From positions 3,402,501-3,466,500 of the forward strand of contig NZ_CP068983.1 in the NCBI RefSeq assembly GCF_016801025.1: a stretch of DNA of 64,000 bases, given 5' to 3'. Shown here in pieces: positions 18,844 to 28,467 of the stretch. Each line of letters opens with the position of its first letter. The first letter of the stretch is position 1. This DNA is from Paradevosia shaoguanensis. GTDB lineage: Bacteria; Pseudomonadota; Alphaproteobacteria; Rhizobiales; Devosiaceae. A program made the position numbers and the translations under genes. The notes beneath the pieces are model-generated. The model did no database searches. It saw nothing but the letters and a program-made list of their open reading frames with translations, and was not told the origin of the DNA.

Positions 18844-20283
18844 ATGACCGAATTGCGGTCCGATCCTGCGCGTGCGGGACGCGGCATGCGACATGCAGCG
18901 TTTTTCGTTCTCGCCGTGTTCATCGCGATCTTTATTGCTGCCATTCTCGGCGGGCTTTCGCGCCCGCTGGGCTTCCTGGCGACGTTCTGGCCTGCCAACG
19001 CGCTGCTCGCCGGCCTGCTTTACCGTGCCGACCGCAAATTGCGCTGGCCGGCCGGTGTTGTCGCGACCTTCGCCTATGTCATCGCCGATGTATTGATCGG
19101 CGACGACCTGGTGACGGCCCTGTGGCTGAGCGCGGCCAATATCGCCGGCGTGGCGGTAGTCGTAGCGGTCCTCGATCGGCTCGACCCGCAGGATGCCACG
19201 CTGCAGCGGCCGCAGGGCGTGCTCTACCTGCTCATCGCCACCGCTCTGGGGTCGGCCGTCGCCGGACTTGTCGGCATCAGCTCCGTCGTGAATGTAACCG
19301 GGCAGGCACCTGCCGCCGGCTGGATGAGCTGGGCCGCTTCGGAGCTGGGCAATTACCTCTCGCTGCTGCCAGTGGTGCTCACGGCGCCGCCGCTCAACGG
19401 CTTCATGGAACGGCAGCAATTCACGCTGCCGCCGCTACACAGCTACGCGCCGCAATTGCTCGCGCTCTTTGCCAGCTTCGTGCTCACCATCGTGGTGCGC
19501 GACCAGGTCTCGATCGTCTTCCCGATCCTGGCGTTGCTCTGGTGTGCGCTGAGCTTCCCGGTCTTCGTGACGGCGCTGCTGGTGATGTTCTACTCGGACC
19601 TGGCCATGTTCTCGGTCAAGTTCGACCTCATCAGCCTGGGTGGCGAGGACCTGGGCGGGGCCATCATGTCGGTACACCTGGCGCTGGCAATGGTGGCGCT
19701 TGGCCCGATCATGGTTTCGAGCACGAATGCCGCCCGCAATGCGTTGCTGCGTCAGCTCGAACGTGTCGCCCGGCATGATGCCCTCACCAATGCCCTCTCG
19801 CGTTCCGCCTTCTACGAGGCGGCCGAGAGCCTGCTGGCGACGACGGCGCGGACCAACGGCAATGCTGCCGTGCTGGTGCTCGATGTCGATCACTTCAAGC
19901 GCGTCAACGACGAGCACGGCCATCCGGCGGGCGACAAGACGCTGGTGGCCATAGCCGCGGCCATCCAGACGGCGATCCGCCAGTCCGATATTTTCGGCCG
20001 CGTCGGCGGGGAGGAGTTCGCCCTGCTGCTGCCCAATATCAGCATGCGTGAAAGCATGGCCATCGCCGAGCGCATCCGCGGTTCGGTCGAAAAACTGCTC
20101 GTCTTCCTCGATGATGGCGAGGTGTTGCAGACGACGCTCAGCGTCGGGGTGACGCATGCCCGGGCAGAGGCGCTGGAGCTCGACCAGTTCATTGGTCTGG
20201 CCGACCGGGCGCTCTACCTTGCCAAGGGCGGCGGGCGGAACCGCGTGGTGTTCCTTGAGGGGAAGGCTGACGCGAAGTCTTGA
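18844..20283 (+). CDS. Diguanylate cyclase with MASE1 membrane sensor
   Basis: The 479-residue protein has eight or so N-terminal membrane helices (about residues 15-290) resembling MASE1, with a WPANALLAGLLYR motif. A cytoplasmic GGDEF domain follows. The catalytic motif is intact (RVGGEEF, GGEEF at 388-392), and an RQSD inhibitory I-site (379-382) lies exactly five residues upstream. It should make cyclic-di-GMP from two GTP and be product-inhibited. The sensed signal is unknown. The downstream trmJ starts 49 bases later. Confidence 0.92.
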   Translation: MTELRSDPARAGRGMRHAAFFVLAVFIAIFIAAILGGLSRPLGFLATFWPANALLAGLLYRADRKLRWPAGVVATFAYVIADVLIGDDLVTALWLSAANIAGVAVVVAVLDRLDPQDATLQRPQGVLYLLIATALGSAVAGLVGISSVVNVTGQAPAAGWMSWAASELGNYLSLLPVVLTAPPLNGFMERQQFTLPPLHSYAPQLLALFASFVLTIVVRDQVSIVFPILALLWCALSFPVFVTALLVMFYSDLAMFSVKFDLISLGGEDLGGAIMSVHLALAMVALGPIMVSSTNAARNALLRQLERVARHDALTNALSRSAFYEAAESLLATTARTNGNAAVLVLDVDHFKRVNDEHGHPAGDKTLVAIAAAIQTAIRQSDIFGRVGGEEFALLLPNISMRESMAIAERIRGSVEKLLVFLDDGEVLQTTLSVGVTHARAEALELDQFIGLADRALYLAKGGGRNRVVFLEGKADAKS

Positions 20284-20332
20284 TCTTTGCGTCGGTTTCT
20301 CCCTATTTGCCGCTCAACAAGGACAATTCCCC

Positions 20333-21145
20333 ATGGCCGGCACCGACTCTTCCGTAGCAATCACCTATCGCCCCAGCCCGGCGGTGATCCTCTGCGAGCC
20401 TCAGCTCGGGGAGAATATCGGCACCGCCGCGCGCGCCATGGCGAATTTCGGGCTATGGGATCTGCGCATCGTCAACCCGCGTGATGGCTGGCCGAACGAG
20501 CGTGCCGTCGCCGCTGCCTCGCGCGCCGACCATGTGATCGAAAAGGTCCAGGTCTTCGATACGGTCGAGGCGGCAGTGGCCGACCTCTCGCTGGTCTACG
20601 CCACCACGGCCCGCCGCCGGGACATGCAGAAGGAAGTCTTCGGCCCCGACGTCGCCGGCCAGCGCGTCATTTCGCATATCGCGGCCGGGCAGAAGGCCGG
20701 TTTCCTCTTCGGCCGCGAGCGCTGGGGGCTCTACAACGAGGAAGTGGCGCTGTCCGACGCCATCGTGACGCTACCGGTCGAGCCGGCCTTCGCCTCGCTC
20801 AATATCGCTCAGGCAGTGCTGATCATCGCCTATGAATGGCGGCGGCAGACCGATCTGGGCGCCGTGCTGCCCTTCGAAAGCGGCCTCGCCGACACCGCGC
20901 CCCGCGAGGAACTGGTCGGGCTCTTCGAGCACCTTGAGGGCGTGCTCGACAAGACCGGCTTCTTCACCACCCCGGACAAACGCCCGAGCATGGTCAACAA
21001 CCTGCGGACAGCGCTGACGCGCGGCAGCTTCTCGTCACAGGAAATCCGCACCCTGCGCGGGGTCATTTCCTCGATCGACCGGCGCCACGAGCGGCCGAAC
21101 CCTAATCGTCAGGCGCCCAAGGCCAAGGACGAAGCAGAAGACTGA
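20333..21145 (+). CDS. trmJ: tRNA (Cm32/Um32) 2'-O-methyltransferase TrmJ-like
   Basis: The 270-residue SPOUT methyltransferase has VILCEPQLGENIGTAARAMANFG, the knot motifs FLFGRERWGLYNEE and LPVEPAFASLNIAQAVLIIAYE, and a C-terminal TrmJ-type helical extension. It methylates ribose 32 in several tRNAs using S-adenosylmethionine. I chose ATG 20333; longer upstream extensions lie inside the diguanylate cyclase gene. Confidence 0.9.
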   Translation: MAGTDSSVAITYRPSPAVILCEPQLGENIGTAARAMANFGLWDLRIVNPRDGWPNERAVAAASRADHVIEKVQVFDTVEAAVADLSLVYATTARRRDMQKEVFGPDVAGQRVISHIAAGQKAGFLFGRERWGLYNEEVALSDAIVTLPVEPAFASLNIAQAVLIIAYEWRRQTDLGAVLPFESGLADTAPREELVGLFEHLEGVLDKTGFFTTPDKRPSMVNNLRTALTRGSFSSQEIRTLRGVISSIDRRHERPNPNRQAPKAKDEAED

Positions 21146-21199
21146 AACGAAAGCAGGCTTTGACTGTGACCGGGCGGCGTGGCATTTGCTTTGCCCATA

Positions 21200-22468
21200 A
21201 TGCATATGTCAGCCTCAGCGCCTGAGCCATCCCGTCAGGCATTCACCTATTTCGGGTTCCGCTGCTTCTGGGTCGCCACGCTGACGACCAGCTTTGCCGT
21301 GCAGATCATGGCCGTGTCCGTCGCCTGGCAGGTTTACGACCTCACCAGCAGCGCCGCGCTGCTCGGCCTTGTCGGCCTCACGCTCTTCACGCCCGCGTTG
21401 CTCCTGGTGCTCGTCACCGGGCTCGTTGCAGACCGTTTCAACCGGCGCGGCATCATGGCCGTGTGCCTCGGCTTCGAGTTCGCCGCCGCCATTGCGCTCC
21501 TGATCTTCGTCGATCTGCAAGCCCACGAAATCTGGCCGATCTTCGTGGTGCTCGCCGTACTCGGCACGGCCCGCGCCTTCATGGGGCCGGCCAGCCAGTC
21601 GCTCGCGCCCAATCTCGTGCCACCCCAGGCGCTGGCCAATGCCATCACCGTCAACGCCTCGGCCTGGCAGTTCGCCTCGATCCTCGGCCCGGTAGCCGGT
21701 GGCCTGCTGTACGGCATCTCGCCCGTCGTCGCGTTCGGCGTCGCGGCGGCGCTGGTCTGCGTTTCGATGGTCAGCGTGCTGCTCATTCCCAAGCCGGGCA
21801 AGCGCGACTCGCATCAGGCCACCAGCATGGAAACCATGCTCGCCGGCTTCCGCTATATCCTCTCCAACAAGGTGGTGCTGGGCGCCATCTCGCTCGATCT
21901 CTTCGCGGTGCTGATGGGTGGCGCGGTGGCACTGCTGCCGATCTACGCCAAGGACATCCTCCATGCCGGGCCGACCGAACTCGGCTTCCTGCGCGCGGCG
22001 CCGGGCATTGGCGGCATCGTCATGGCCATCGCGCTCTCGCGCTTCCCGATCCGCGATCACGCCGGGCGGCTGCTCTTCTTCTTCGTGGGGCTCTTCGGCT
22101 TCTTCACGATCATTTTCGGCTTTTCGACCTCGATCTGGGTGGCCGTACCCGCGCTGGCGCTGGTCGGCGCCTCGGACATGGTCAGCGTCACCATTCGCGA
22201 GACGATCATGCAGCTCTGGACGCCGGATTCGGTGCGCGGGCGCGTGACGGCGGTCAACAGCGTCTTCATCGGCGCGTCCAACGAGCTGGGCGAGTTCCGC
22301 GCCGGCATGGTCGCGGCCTGGCTGGGCGCGGTGCCGGCGGTGGTTGTCGGCGGGGTAGGGGCCATGGCGGTTGCCGCGATCTGGAGCCGGGCCTTCCCGG
22401 GCCTGCGCAACCAGCGTTCGCTCGACCGCAGGATGGTTTCAGAACCCGAGGTGGCAACCGCCGCCTAG
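21200..22468 (+). CDS. MFS transporter, EntS/enterobactin-exporter-like subfamily
   Basis: A roughly 420-residue twelve-helix protein with the MFS motif GLVADRFNRRGIM between helices 2 and 3. GSVFIGASNELGEFRAG-type C-terminal segments are typical of MFS_3 exporters. Such proteins export siderophores, macrolides or drugs by proton antiport. The start is uncertain: ATG 21200, ATG 21206 or GTG 21179, none with a clear Shine-Dalgarno. No siderophore genes are nearby. Confidence 0.82.
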   Translation: MHMSASAPEPSRQAFTYFGFRCFWVATLTTSFAVQIMAVSVAWQVYDLTSSAALLGLVGLTLFTPALLLVLVTGLVADRFNRRGIMAVCLGFEFAAAIALLIFVDLQAHEIWPIFVVLAVLGTARAFMGPASQSLAPNLVPPQALANAITVNASAWQFASILGPVAGGLLYGISPVVAFGVAAALVCVSMVSVLLIPKPGKRDSHQATSMETMLAGFRYILSNKVVLGAISLDLFAVLMGGAVALLPIYAKDILHAGPTELGFLRAAPGIGGIVMAIALSRFPIRDHAGRLLFFFVGLFGFFTIIFGFSTSIWVAVPALALVGASDMVSVTIRETIMQLWTPDSVRGRVTAVNSVFIGASNELGEFRAGMVAAWLGAVPAVVVGGVGAMAVAAIWSRAFPGLRNQRSLDRRMVSEPEVATAA

Positions 22469-22493
22469 GGTCTGGTTTAGCAAGGGTGCAAAC

Positions 22494-22997
22494 ATGACTT
22501 TGTCGATCTATCGCGCTTCGGTTCCTCTCTACATTCGCGGCTTCAGCCAGCTCGCGGGCATCATGGACAAGGCGGAGGCCAATGCGGCCGCCCGCAAGAT
22601 CGACCTCTCGGTCCTCGTCAATTCGCGCCTGGCGCCCGACATGTATCCCTTCTCCGGTCAGATCCAGCGCGCCAGCGACACCGCGAAGGGCACCATCGCG
22701 CGCCTCGCCGGCGTCGAGATTCCGAGCTTTCCGGACGACGAAGTGACCTTCGAGGACCTTCGGGGCCGCATCGCCAAGACCGTGGATTTCATCAAGAGCG
22801 TGCCGGAAAGCGCGTTCGATGGCGCTGATACGCGCGAAATCACCCTCAAGCTGCGCGACCGCGACATGACGCTGAGCGGGGCCGACTACCTCCTCGACCG
22901 CCAGCTCCCGAACTTCTACTTCCACATCACCACGGCCTACGCGATCCTGCGCCACAACGGCGTGGACATCGGCAAGCGCGACTATCTCGGCGTCTAA
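22494..22997 (+). CDS. DUF1993 family protein
   Basis: The 167-residue protein runs from MTLSIYRASVPLYIRGFSQL. It includes KIDLSVLVNSRLAPDMYPFSGQIQ-type sequence and a C-terminal LPNFYFHITTAYAILRHNGV, which identifies DUF1993, a DinB-like four-helix bundle. The function is unknown. The gene follows the MFS gene by 25 bases and may be co-transcribed. Confidence 0.85.
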   Translation: MTLSIYRASVPLYIRGFSQLAGIMDKAEANAAARKIDLSVLVNSRLAPDMYPFSGQIQRASDTAKGTIARLAGVEIPSFPDDEVTFEDLRGRIAKTVDFIKSVPESAFDGADTREITLKLRDRDMTLSGADYLLDRQLPNFYFHITTAYAILRHNGVDIGKRDYLGV

Positions 22998-23078
22998 GTG
23001 CCATGGGGAGGTTCGCCCCCCCATCATTTTTCTGCCCTTGGGGAACGAGCGGTATCAGGCTGCGGACCCCGGCGCGGC

Positions 23079-23140
23079 TTGACATAATTCCCCCACCGCT
23101 CTATCACGCGCGCACCTGTTGAGCCCTTCGGGGTAACAGG
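23079..23140 (+). promoter_or_regulatory. rpsD promoter and leader hairpin
   Basis: TTGACA (23079-23084) and TATCAC (23102-23107) are separated by exactly 17 bases. The roughly 130-base leader then starts with a hairpin CCTGTT...AACAGG (23115-23140). An S4 leader of this length could carry autoregulation, which is inference. Confidence 0.6.
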
Positions 23141-23243
23141 CGCACCCGGGATTCCTCTTTTGCGAGGGTCTGTCGGCTTCAGGGCGCAAGCTCTGGAGCA
23201 AAGGAGGGCGCGGTCCAATCTCTTCGTTAACAAAGGACACGCG

Positions 23244-23861
23244 ATGACGAAGCGCCATTCAGTCAAGTACAAGATCGACCGCCGTTTAGGCGAAAACCTG
23301 TGGGGCCGCCCGAAGTCCCCGCTCAATGACCGTGCTTATGGCCCCGGCCAGCACGGCCAGCGTCGCAAGGGCAAGGCTTCGGACTACGGTCTGCAGCTGC
23401 GCGCCAAGCAGAAGCTCAAGGGCTATTACGGTTCGATCACCGAGAAGTCGTTCAAGCGTCTCTACCAGGAAGCCTCCCGCGTTAAGGGTGACACTGGCGA
23501 GAACCTGATCGGCCTGCTCGAAAGCCGCCTGGACGCGATCATCTACCGCGCCAAGTTCGTTCCGACCGTGTTCGCTGCTCGCCAGTTCGTGAGCCACGGC
23601 CACGTGCTCGTCAACGGCAAGCGCGTCACGATCCCGTCCTACCAGGTCAAGGCCGGCGACAAGGTCGAGCTCCGGGAGCGTTCCCGCCAGCTTGCGATCG
23701 TTCTCGAGGCCACGCAGCTCGCCGAGCGTGACGTGCCCGATTACATCGAAGTCGACCACAACAAGATGTCGGCCACCTATGTGCGCATTCCGGCTCTCGC
23801 CGACGTGCCGTACCCGGTCCAGATGGAACCGAACCTGGTCGTGGAATTCTACTCGCGCTAA
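23244..23861 (+). CDS. rpsD: 30S ribosomal protein S4
   Basis: The 205-residue protein is a standard S4. It has the N-terminal region [39 protein letters not shown], and the S4 RNA-binding domain [35 protein letters not shown]-type sequence. It nucleates assembly of the 30S body on 16S rRNA. AAAGGACACGCG precedes the start. As in many alphaproteobacteria it is a stand-alone gene with its own promoter and terminator. Confidence 0.98.
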   Translation: MTKRHSVKYKIDRRLGENLWGRPKSPLNDRAYGPGQHGQRRKGKASDYGLQLRAKQKLKGYYGSITEKSFKRLYQEASRVKGDTGENLIGLLESRLDAIIYRAKFVPTVFAARQFVSHGHVLVNGKRVTIPSYQVKAGDKVELRERSRQLAIVLEATQLAERDVPDYIEVDHNKMSATYVRIPALADVPYPVQMEPNLVVEFYSR

Positions 23862-23886
23862 TCGCGCGCAGCAGAGACTGAATATG

Positions 23887-23915
23887 AAAGGGCCGCTCCT
23901 CGGAGCGGCCCTTTT
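23887..23915. terminator. Bidirectional terminator between rpsD and bacA
   Basis: A 12-bp stem AAAGGGCCGCTC / GAGCGGCCCTTT with a CTCG loop is followed by TTTT on the plus strand. It serves rpsD and possibly the convergent bacA. Confidence 0.88.
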
Positions 23916-23942
23916 GCTTTTCGGGTGGTGAGGTGATGGCCC

Positions 23943-25316
23943 TTAGGCCACCACCTGCTCCGGTTCGCGTATGGCTTCCTGGTCAGCCGGGATGAAGCTC
24001 TCGAAGAGGCGCAGGCGCATGAATACCGATTGCAGCTCCACGATGGTCGTCCACGCACGTGCGAAGAACTGGAAGGACGAGGACACCTGGCTGAATGCGA
24101 GCTGCACCTGCTGGTAGAGACCGAGTGTCAGCGTACCCGCGAGGATGGACGGTGAGAGCGCCAGGAGAGGCACGTAGCCGACGAGGTTGAGGTACCCGTA
24201 ACGAGCCAGGTTGAAGTAGGTGTAGTGGAAATAGAGACGGAAGTAGTTCTTCTGCACGTTGGCGAAGAGCTCCTTGGTCGTCAGCGGTTCCGCGCGCGTG
24301 GCGTTATCCTCGCCGAAGACGAGTTCCTTGCGGTAGGCCGCCTCCACGCGCTGGTTGGCGAAGTTGAGGCCCGGCAGCTTGACGCCGACGATGGCCAGCA
24401 GAACCGTACCAAGCGCCGCGGCGATCAATGCTACCCACACCAGGCTGCCCGGCACGGGGCCGAGGATCGGCAGTTCCGTAATGTTCTGGGAGAGCGTCCA
24501 GAGCAGGGGCAGGAAGACCACCAGCGTGATGAGCGAGGAGAAGAAGCTCGTGCCGAGGTCCTCGACGATCGAGGCGAAGCGCATCGTGTCTTCCTGCACG
24601 CGCTGGGCCGCGCCTTCGATGGTGCGGATCGATTGCCAGTACTGCATGTAGTAGGCGTTCATCGCCTTGCGCCAGCGGAACACGTAGTGCGAGGTGAAGA
24701 AGTTCAGGAGAACCAGCACGAGAATGTTGGGCAGGATCACCGCGAACATGATGAAGACCTGGCCATAGAAATCAGCCGGGGCGACCGAGCGTGGCTTGCT
24801 CAGGGCCTGTTGCACCATGTTGAAGAAGGTGCCCGACCAGTCGTTGACGAAGGCATCGACCTGCACGTTGAAATAGATCACCAGCAGGATGCCGGTCGTG
24901 CCGACGACGGACCACCAGTACCACTCGTTGCGCTTGTAGAAGAACCAGAAGAGGCAGAACAGGAACGCCGTCAGGAGCACGAACTCGTAGAGCCAGATGC
25001 GGTCGCCGTTGAGGAAATTGGTATCTTCGGCAACGCAATTCGGCTGGGCTGTATCCGGGCTTGCCGCTGCCGCAGCCGCGGGCGCCGCTTCGGTAGGCAC
25101 CGGCCGTGCTCCGCTGGGAGGCTCGGGCGCCGCGTTGGCGCAGACGGTCGGGGTGACGAGGTGATCGATACTGATCACCGATCGGACGTTCTCGCCGACG
25201 GTAAACCAGACGAGCACGGAAAAAAGCAGCCAGGCTACGGCCGACAGAAAGAATATCTTGGGAACTGGAAAGAACGAGCGGAACACGGGGTTCTCCGAGG
25301 GTATTGGCGCCGCCAT
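23943..25316 (-). CDS. bacA: SbmA/BacA-like peptide transporter
   Basis: The 457-residue membrane protein has the SbmA/BacA family pattern: FRSFFPVPKIFFLSAVAWLLF at the N-terminus, a long helix with MNAYYMQYWQSIRTIEGAAQR-type sequence, YRKELVFGEDNA, and a C-terminal FFARAWTTIVELQSVFMRLR-type segment. These proton-driven inner-membrane importers take up proline-rich and NCR-type peptides and related compounds. A periplasmic insertion rich in Pro/Ala (around residues 55-90) is longer than in E. coli SbmA. The start is tentative because the spacing to any Shine-Dalgarno is poor. Confidence 0.88.
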   Translation of the reverse strand: MAAPIPSENPVFRSFFPVPKIFFLSAVAWLLFSVLVWFTVGENVRSVISIDHLVTPTVCANAAPEPPSGARPVPTEAAPAAAAAASPDTAQPNCVAEDTNFLNGDRIWLYEFVLLTAFLFCLFWFFYKRNEWYWWSVVGTTGILLVIYFNVQVDAFVNDWSGTFFNMVQQALSKPRSVAPADFYGQVFIMFAVILPNILVLVLLNFFTSHYVFRWRKAMNAYYMQYWQSIRTIEGAAQRVQEDTMRFASIVEDLGTSFFSSLITLVVFLPLLWTLSQNITELPILGPVPGSLVWVALIAAALGTVLLAIVGVKLPGLNFANQRVEAAYRKELVFGEDNATRAEPLTTKELFANVQKNYFRLYFHYTYFNLARYGYLNLVGYVPLLALSPSILAGTLTLGLYQQVQLAFSQVSSSFQFFARAWTTIVELQSVFMRLRLFESFIPADQEAIREPEQVVA

Positions 25317-25437
25317 CCTACTTGCGGTGGCGTTGCTTACACAACATGTCAGCGATCTGGGCGCCAATACGGCAAGGAGAAGCTCTTTTCCTCTGATGCC
25401 GTAAGCGTTACAGGTCTGCGGCACGGAGCCTGCCGCC

Positions 25438-26301
25438 ATGAACGAGATGATCCTTACTGCCCCTGAACCCGCCGAGGCCGACGATGCCGCCTCGACGCAT
25501 CCTATGTTCCGGGAGGTCGAGTCGACCGTCGAGTTCAACAAGCTGCGCAAGCGCCTGATCCGGCTGACGCGCGAGGCGATCGACAAGTTCGGCATGGTGC
25601 GGCCCGGTACACGCTGGCTGGTGGCGCTGTCGGGCGGCAAGGATTCCTACGGGCTCCTGGCCCTACTGCTCGATCTCAAGTGGCGCGGACTGCTGCCGGT
25701 GGAGCTCCTGGCCTGCAATCTCGACCAGGGCCAGCCGAACTTCCCCAAGCACATCCTGCCCGAATACCTCGCCAAGCTCGGCGTGCCGCATCGCATCGAG
25801 TATCAGGACACCTATTCGATCGTCACCGACAAGCTGCCGGTCGGGGCGACCTATTGCTCGCTCTGCTCGCGCCTGCGCCGTGGCCACCTCTATCGCATCG
25901 CGCGCGAGGAGGGGTGTTCGGCGCTGGTCCTCGGCCATCACCGCGAGGATAGCCTCGAGACCTTCTTCATGAACCTCTTCCATGGCGGCAAGCTCGCCGC
26001 CATGCCGGGCAAGCTCCTCAACGATGAGGGCGATGTCGAAGTGCTGCGCCCGCTCATCTATTGCGCCGAGCCGGATCTGGCCCGCTTCGCCGAGGTGATG
26101 CAGTTCCCCATCATCCCGTGCGATCTCTGCGGCAGCCAGGATGGCCTGCAGCGCAATGCGATGAAGGCGATGCTCGACACCATGGAAAAGCAGATGCCGG
26201 GCCGCAAGGACGTGATGATCCGGGCGCTGGGCAACGTCAATGCCAGCCACCTTCTCGATCCGCGCCTCTTCGATTTCGCCGCGCTCGGAGGCCGGCAATG
26301 A
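25438..26301 (+). CDS. ttcA: tRNA-cytidine(32) 2-sulfurtransferase TtcA
   Basis: The 287-residue protein has the PP-loop SGGKDS (65-70) and the iron-sulfur cysteine pairs of TtcA (YCSLC, Cys140/Cys143, and PCDLCGSQ). It thiolates cytidine 32 of tRNA using ATP and a 4Fe-4S cluster. It is divergent from bacA and overlaps the next gene by four bases (ATGA). Confidence 0.95.
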   Translation: MNEMILTAPEPAEADDAASTHPMFREVESTVEFNKLRKRLIRLTREAIDKFGMVRPGTRWLVALSGGKDSYGLLALLLDLKWRGLLPVELLACNLDQGQPNFPKHILPEYLAKLGVPHRIEYQDTYSIVTDKLPVGATYCSLCSRLRRGHLYRIAREEGCSALVLGHHREDSLETFFMNLFHGGKLAAMPGKLLNDEGDVEVLRPLIYCAEPDLARFAEVMQFPIIPCDLCGSQDGLQRNAMKAMLDTMEKQMPGRKDVMIRALGNVNASHLLDPRLFDFAALGGRQ

Positions 26302-27113
26302 TCGACATCGAGGAACTCGCCCGCATCCTGCGCGACGCCGCCCAGCGCGAAATCCTGCCGCGCTTCCGGCATCTCGAACCCGATCAGATCCGCCGCAAGA
26401 GTGAAGCCATCGACCTTGTCACCGAGGCCGATGAGGAAACCGAGCGCTGGATCAAGGCGCAGGTCGCCGAGCTGGCGCCCAGGGCGCTGTTCGTGGGTGA
26501 GGAATCGGTTGCGGCCGATCCCGGTCTCCTCGGCAAGCTCGCCGAAGCCGATCTCGCCATCGTGGTCGATCCCGTCGACGGCACCGCCAACTTCGCTGCC
26601 GGCCTGCCGCTCTTTGCGGTGATGGCGGCCGTTGTCTCGGGCGGAGAGACCGTCGGCGGCATCATCTACGATCCGATGGGCGATGACTGGATGCTGGCCG
26701 AAAAGGGCGGCGGCACCTGGCGGGTGCGGCCGGACGGACAGCGTACGCGCCTGCATTTCGCCGAGCCCAAGCCGTTGGCGCAGATGGTCGGCGTTGCGTC
26801 CGTGGCCTTCATGCCTGCCGAGAAGCGCCCGGAAATCCTGGCCAATCTCGCCAAGGCGCGGCTCTTTGCCAATTACCGCTGCGCAGGCCACGAATACCGC
26901 ACGCTGGTATCGGGCTTTGCCGATTTCGCCTTCTACAGCAAGCTCATGCCCTGGGATCACCTGGCGGGCGTGCTGCTGGCGCAGGAGGCTGGCGGCTACG
27001 CGGCCCGGCTCGACGGCTCGCCCTACCTGCCGCATCACGTCGATGGCGGTCTCATCGTGGCCGCCGACCGCAGCACCTGGGAGGTGCTGCGGCGCGAGGT
27101 GTGCACCCTCTAG
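26298..27113 (+). CDS. Inositol monophosphatase family protein
   Basis: The 271-residue protein contains the IMPase metal site: [24 protein letters not shown] and the C-terminal [17 protein letters not shown]. It hydrolyses a phosphate monoester (inositol phosphate, histidinol phosphate, PAP or similar); the substrate is not readable from the sequence. It is translationally coupled to ttcA. Its stop directly abuts the convergent Bcr/CflA transporter stop. Confidence 0.9.
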   Translation: MIDIEELARILRDAAQREILPRFRHLEPDQIRRKSEAIDLVTEADEETERWIKAQVAELAPRALFVGEESVAADPGLLGKLAEADLAIVVDPVDGTANFAAGLPLFAVMAAVVSGGETVGGIIYDPMGDDWMLAEKGGGTWRVRPDGQRTRLHFAEPKPLAQMVGVASVAFMPAEKRPEILANLAKARLFANYRCAGHEYRTLVSGFADFAFYSKLMPWDHLAGVLLAQEAGGYAARLDGSPYLPHHVDGGLIVAADRSTWEVLRREVCTL

Positions 27114-28373
27114 TCAGTGCGCTTCATGGTGCGAGAAGTCGGTGTGCGAGTATTCCGCGCCGACGCCGAAAAGCTTTCCCCGCTCGGCGATAAGCACGCA
27201 GACGAGCGCCAGCGCGCCCATGGTGAAATAGCCGGTCGCCACCGGCGTCACCGTGCCGTTGAATTGCTGGCCCACGAACGAGCCGATGGCCGCTCCGCCC
27301 ACCGTCTGCAGGAAGCCGAAGACCGATGAGGCGGTGCCAGCGACGGCGCCGAGCGGCTCCATCGAGAGCGAGTTCATGTTGGAGCCGGCCCAGCCGAACA
27401 TGAACATCACCATGGTCAGCAGCACGAAGAACAGCCAGAAGGGCATCGGCCCGAAGAGGCTGATCACCAGCCAGATGCCGGCCAGGGTCGTGTAGACCAG
27501 CAGCGCGAAATGCGAGATGCGGCGCATGCCGAAGCGCGAGACGATCCGCGAGTTGAGGAACGAGGAGATCGACATGAAGCTCGCCATCACCGCGAAAGCG
27601 ATGGGGAAGTAGGGGCCGAACCCGTAGATATCGACGAAGATCTGCTGGCTGGTCGAGATGAAGCCGAAGAGCGCGCCGAAAGTCAGCATGCCCGCTGCGC
27701 CATACATCAGCGCGACGCGGTTGGTGAAGACGATGCGGAACCCGTCAAAGACCGAGCCGATGGTCAGCGGACGGCGGTTGCCGATGGCGAGGGTCTCGGG
27801 CAGGTAGAAATAGCTTATGAGGCAGATCACCGTGCCCAGCACCGCCATGAAGATGAAGATCGCCTCCCATGGCGCCGTCAGCAGGATGAGCTGCCCGATG
27901 CCCGGCGCCACGATCGGGATGATCATGAACACCATGAAGACCAGCGACATCACTTCGGCCATGGCCCGGCCCGAATAGCGGTCGCGCACGATCGAGGTCG
28001 CGATGACGCGGGTCGAGGCCGCGCCGACGCCCTGGATGGCGCGGATGACGAGCAGCATGACGAAATTGGGCGCGAAGGCCGCGCCGATGGCTGCAAGCAC
28101 GTAGATCGTGAGGCCGACGAAGATCGGCGCGCGCCGCCCGAAGCGATCGGAGAGCGGGCCATAGGCAAGCTGGGCGATACCGAAGCCGACCATATAGGCC
28201 GAGATCACGAACTGCCGTTCGTTCTCGCTGGTGATGCCGAGGGCTTCGCCCATATAGGGCAGGGCGGGCAGCATCACGTCGATCGCCAGCGCGTTGAGCG
28301 CCATCAATGAAGCAATAAGAGCAATGAAAACGGGGCGGGACACGTCCCGCGCCGCGTACGAAGTCGTCGTCAT
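27114..28373 (-). CDS. Bcr/CflA-type multidrug efflux MFS transporter
   Basis: The 419-residue twelve-helix protein has the Bcr/CflA pattern: DVMLPALPYMGEALG in helix 1, AQLAYGPLSDRFGRRAPIF in loop 2-3, and RAIQGVGAASTRVIATSIVRD. It is a drug:proton antiporter of the DHA1 family. The start MTTTSYAARDVSRPVF was chosen over a longer frame that runs into upstream non-coding DNA. It ends in a His-rich tail (HTDFSHHEAH). Confidence 0.88.
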   Translation of the reverse strand: MTTTSYAARDVSRPVFIALIASLMALNALAIDVMLPALPYMGEALGITSENERQFVISAYMVGFGIAQLAYGPLSDRFGRRAPIFVGLTIYVLAAIGAAFAPNFVMLLVIRAIQGVGAASTRVIATSIVRDRYSGRAMAEVMSLVFMVFMIIPIVAPGIGQLILLTAPWEAIFIFMAVLGTVICLISYFYLPETLAIGNRRPLTIGSVFDGFRIVFTNRVALMYGAAGMLTFGALFGFISTSQQIFVDIYGFGPYFPIAFAVMASFMSISSFLNSRIVSRFGMRRISHFALLVYTTLAGIWLVISLFGPMPFWLFFVLLTMVMFMFGWAGSNMNSLSMEPLGAVAGTASSVFGFLQTVGGAAIGSFVGQQFNGTVTPVATGYFTMGALALVCVLIAERGKLFGVGAEYSHTDFSHHEAH

Positions 28374-28383
28374 GAGGTGTCTC

Positions 28384-28409
28384 AAAAAAATCAGGGCCGG
28401 AAACGGCCC
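28384..28409 (-). terminator. Intrinsic terminator between the two MFS genes
   Basis: On the minus strand GGGCCG-TTTC-CGGCCC is followed by TGA and seven T residues. It would end the transcript of the upstream MFS gene before the Bcr/CflA gene. Confidence 0.75.
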
Positions 28410-28467
28410 CACGCAAAGGAGGCCGTGACCATGAACCCGAAGGCGGGCTTTTTCAACCCGTTGCGGA

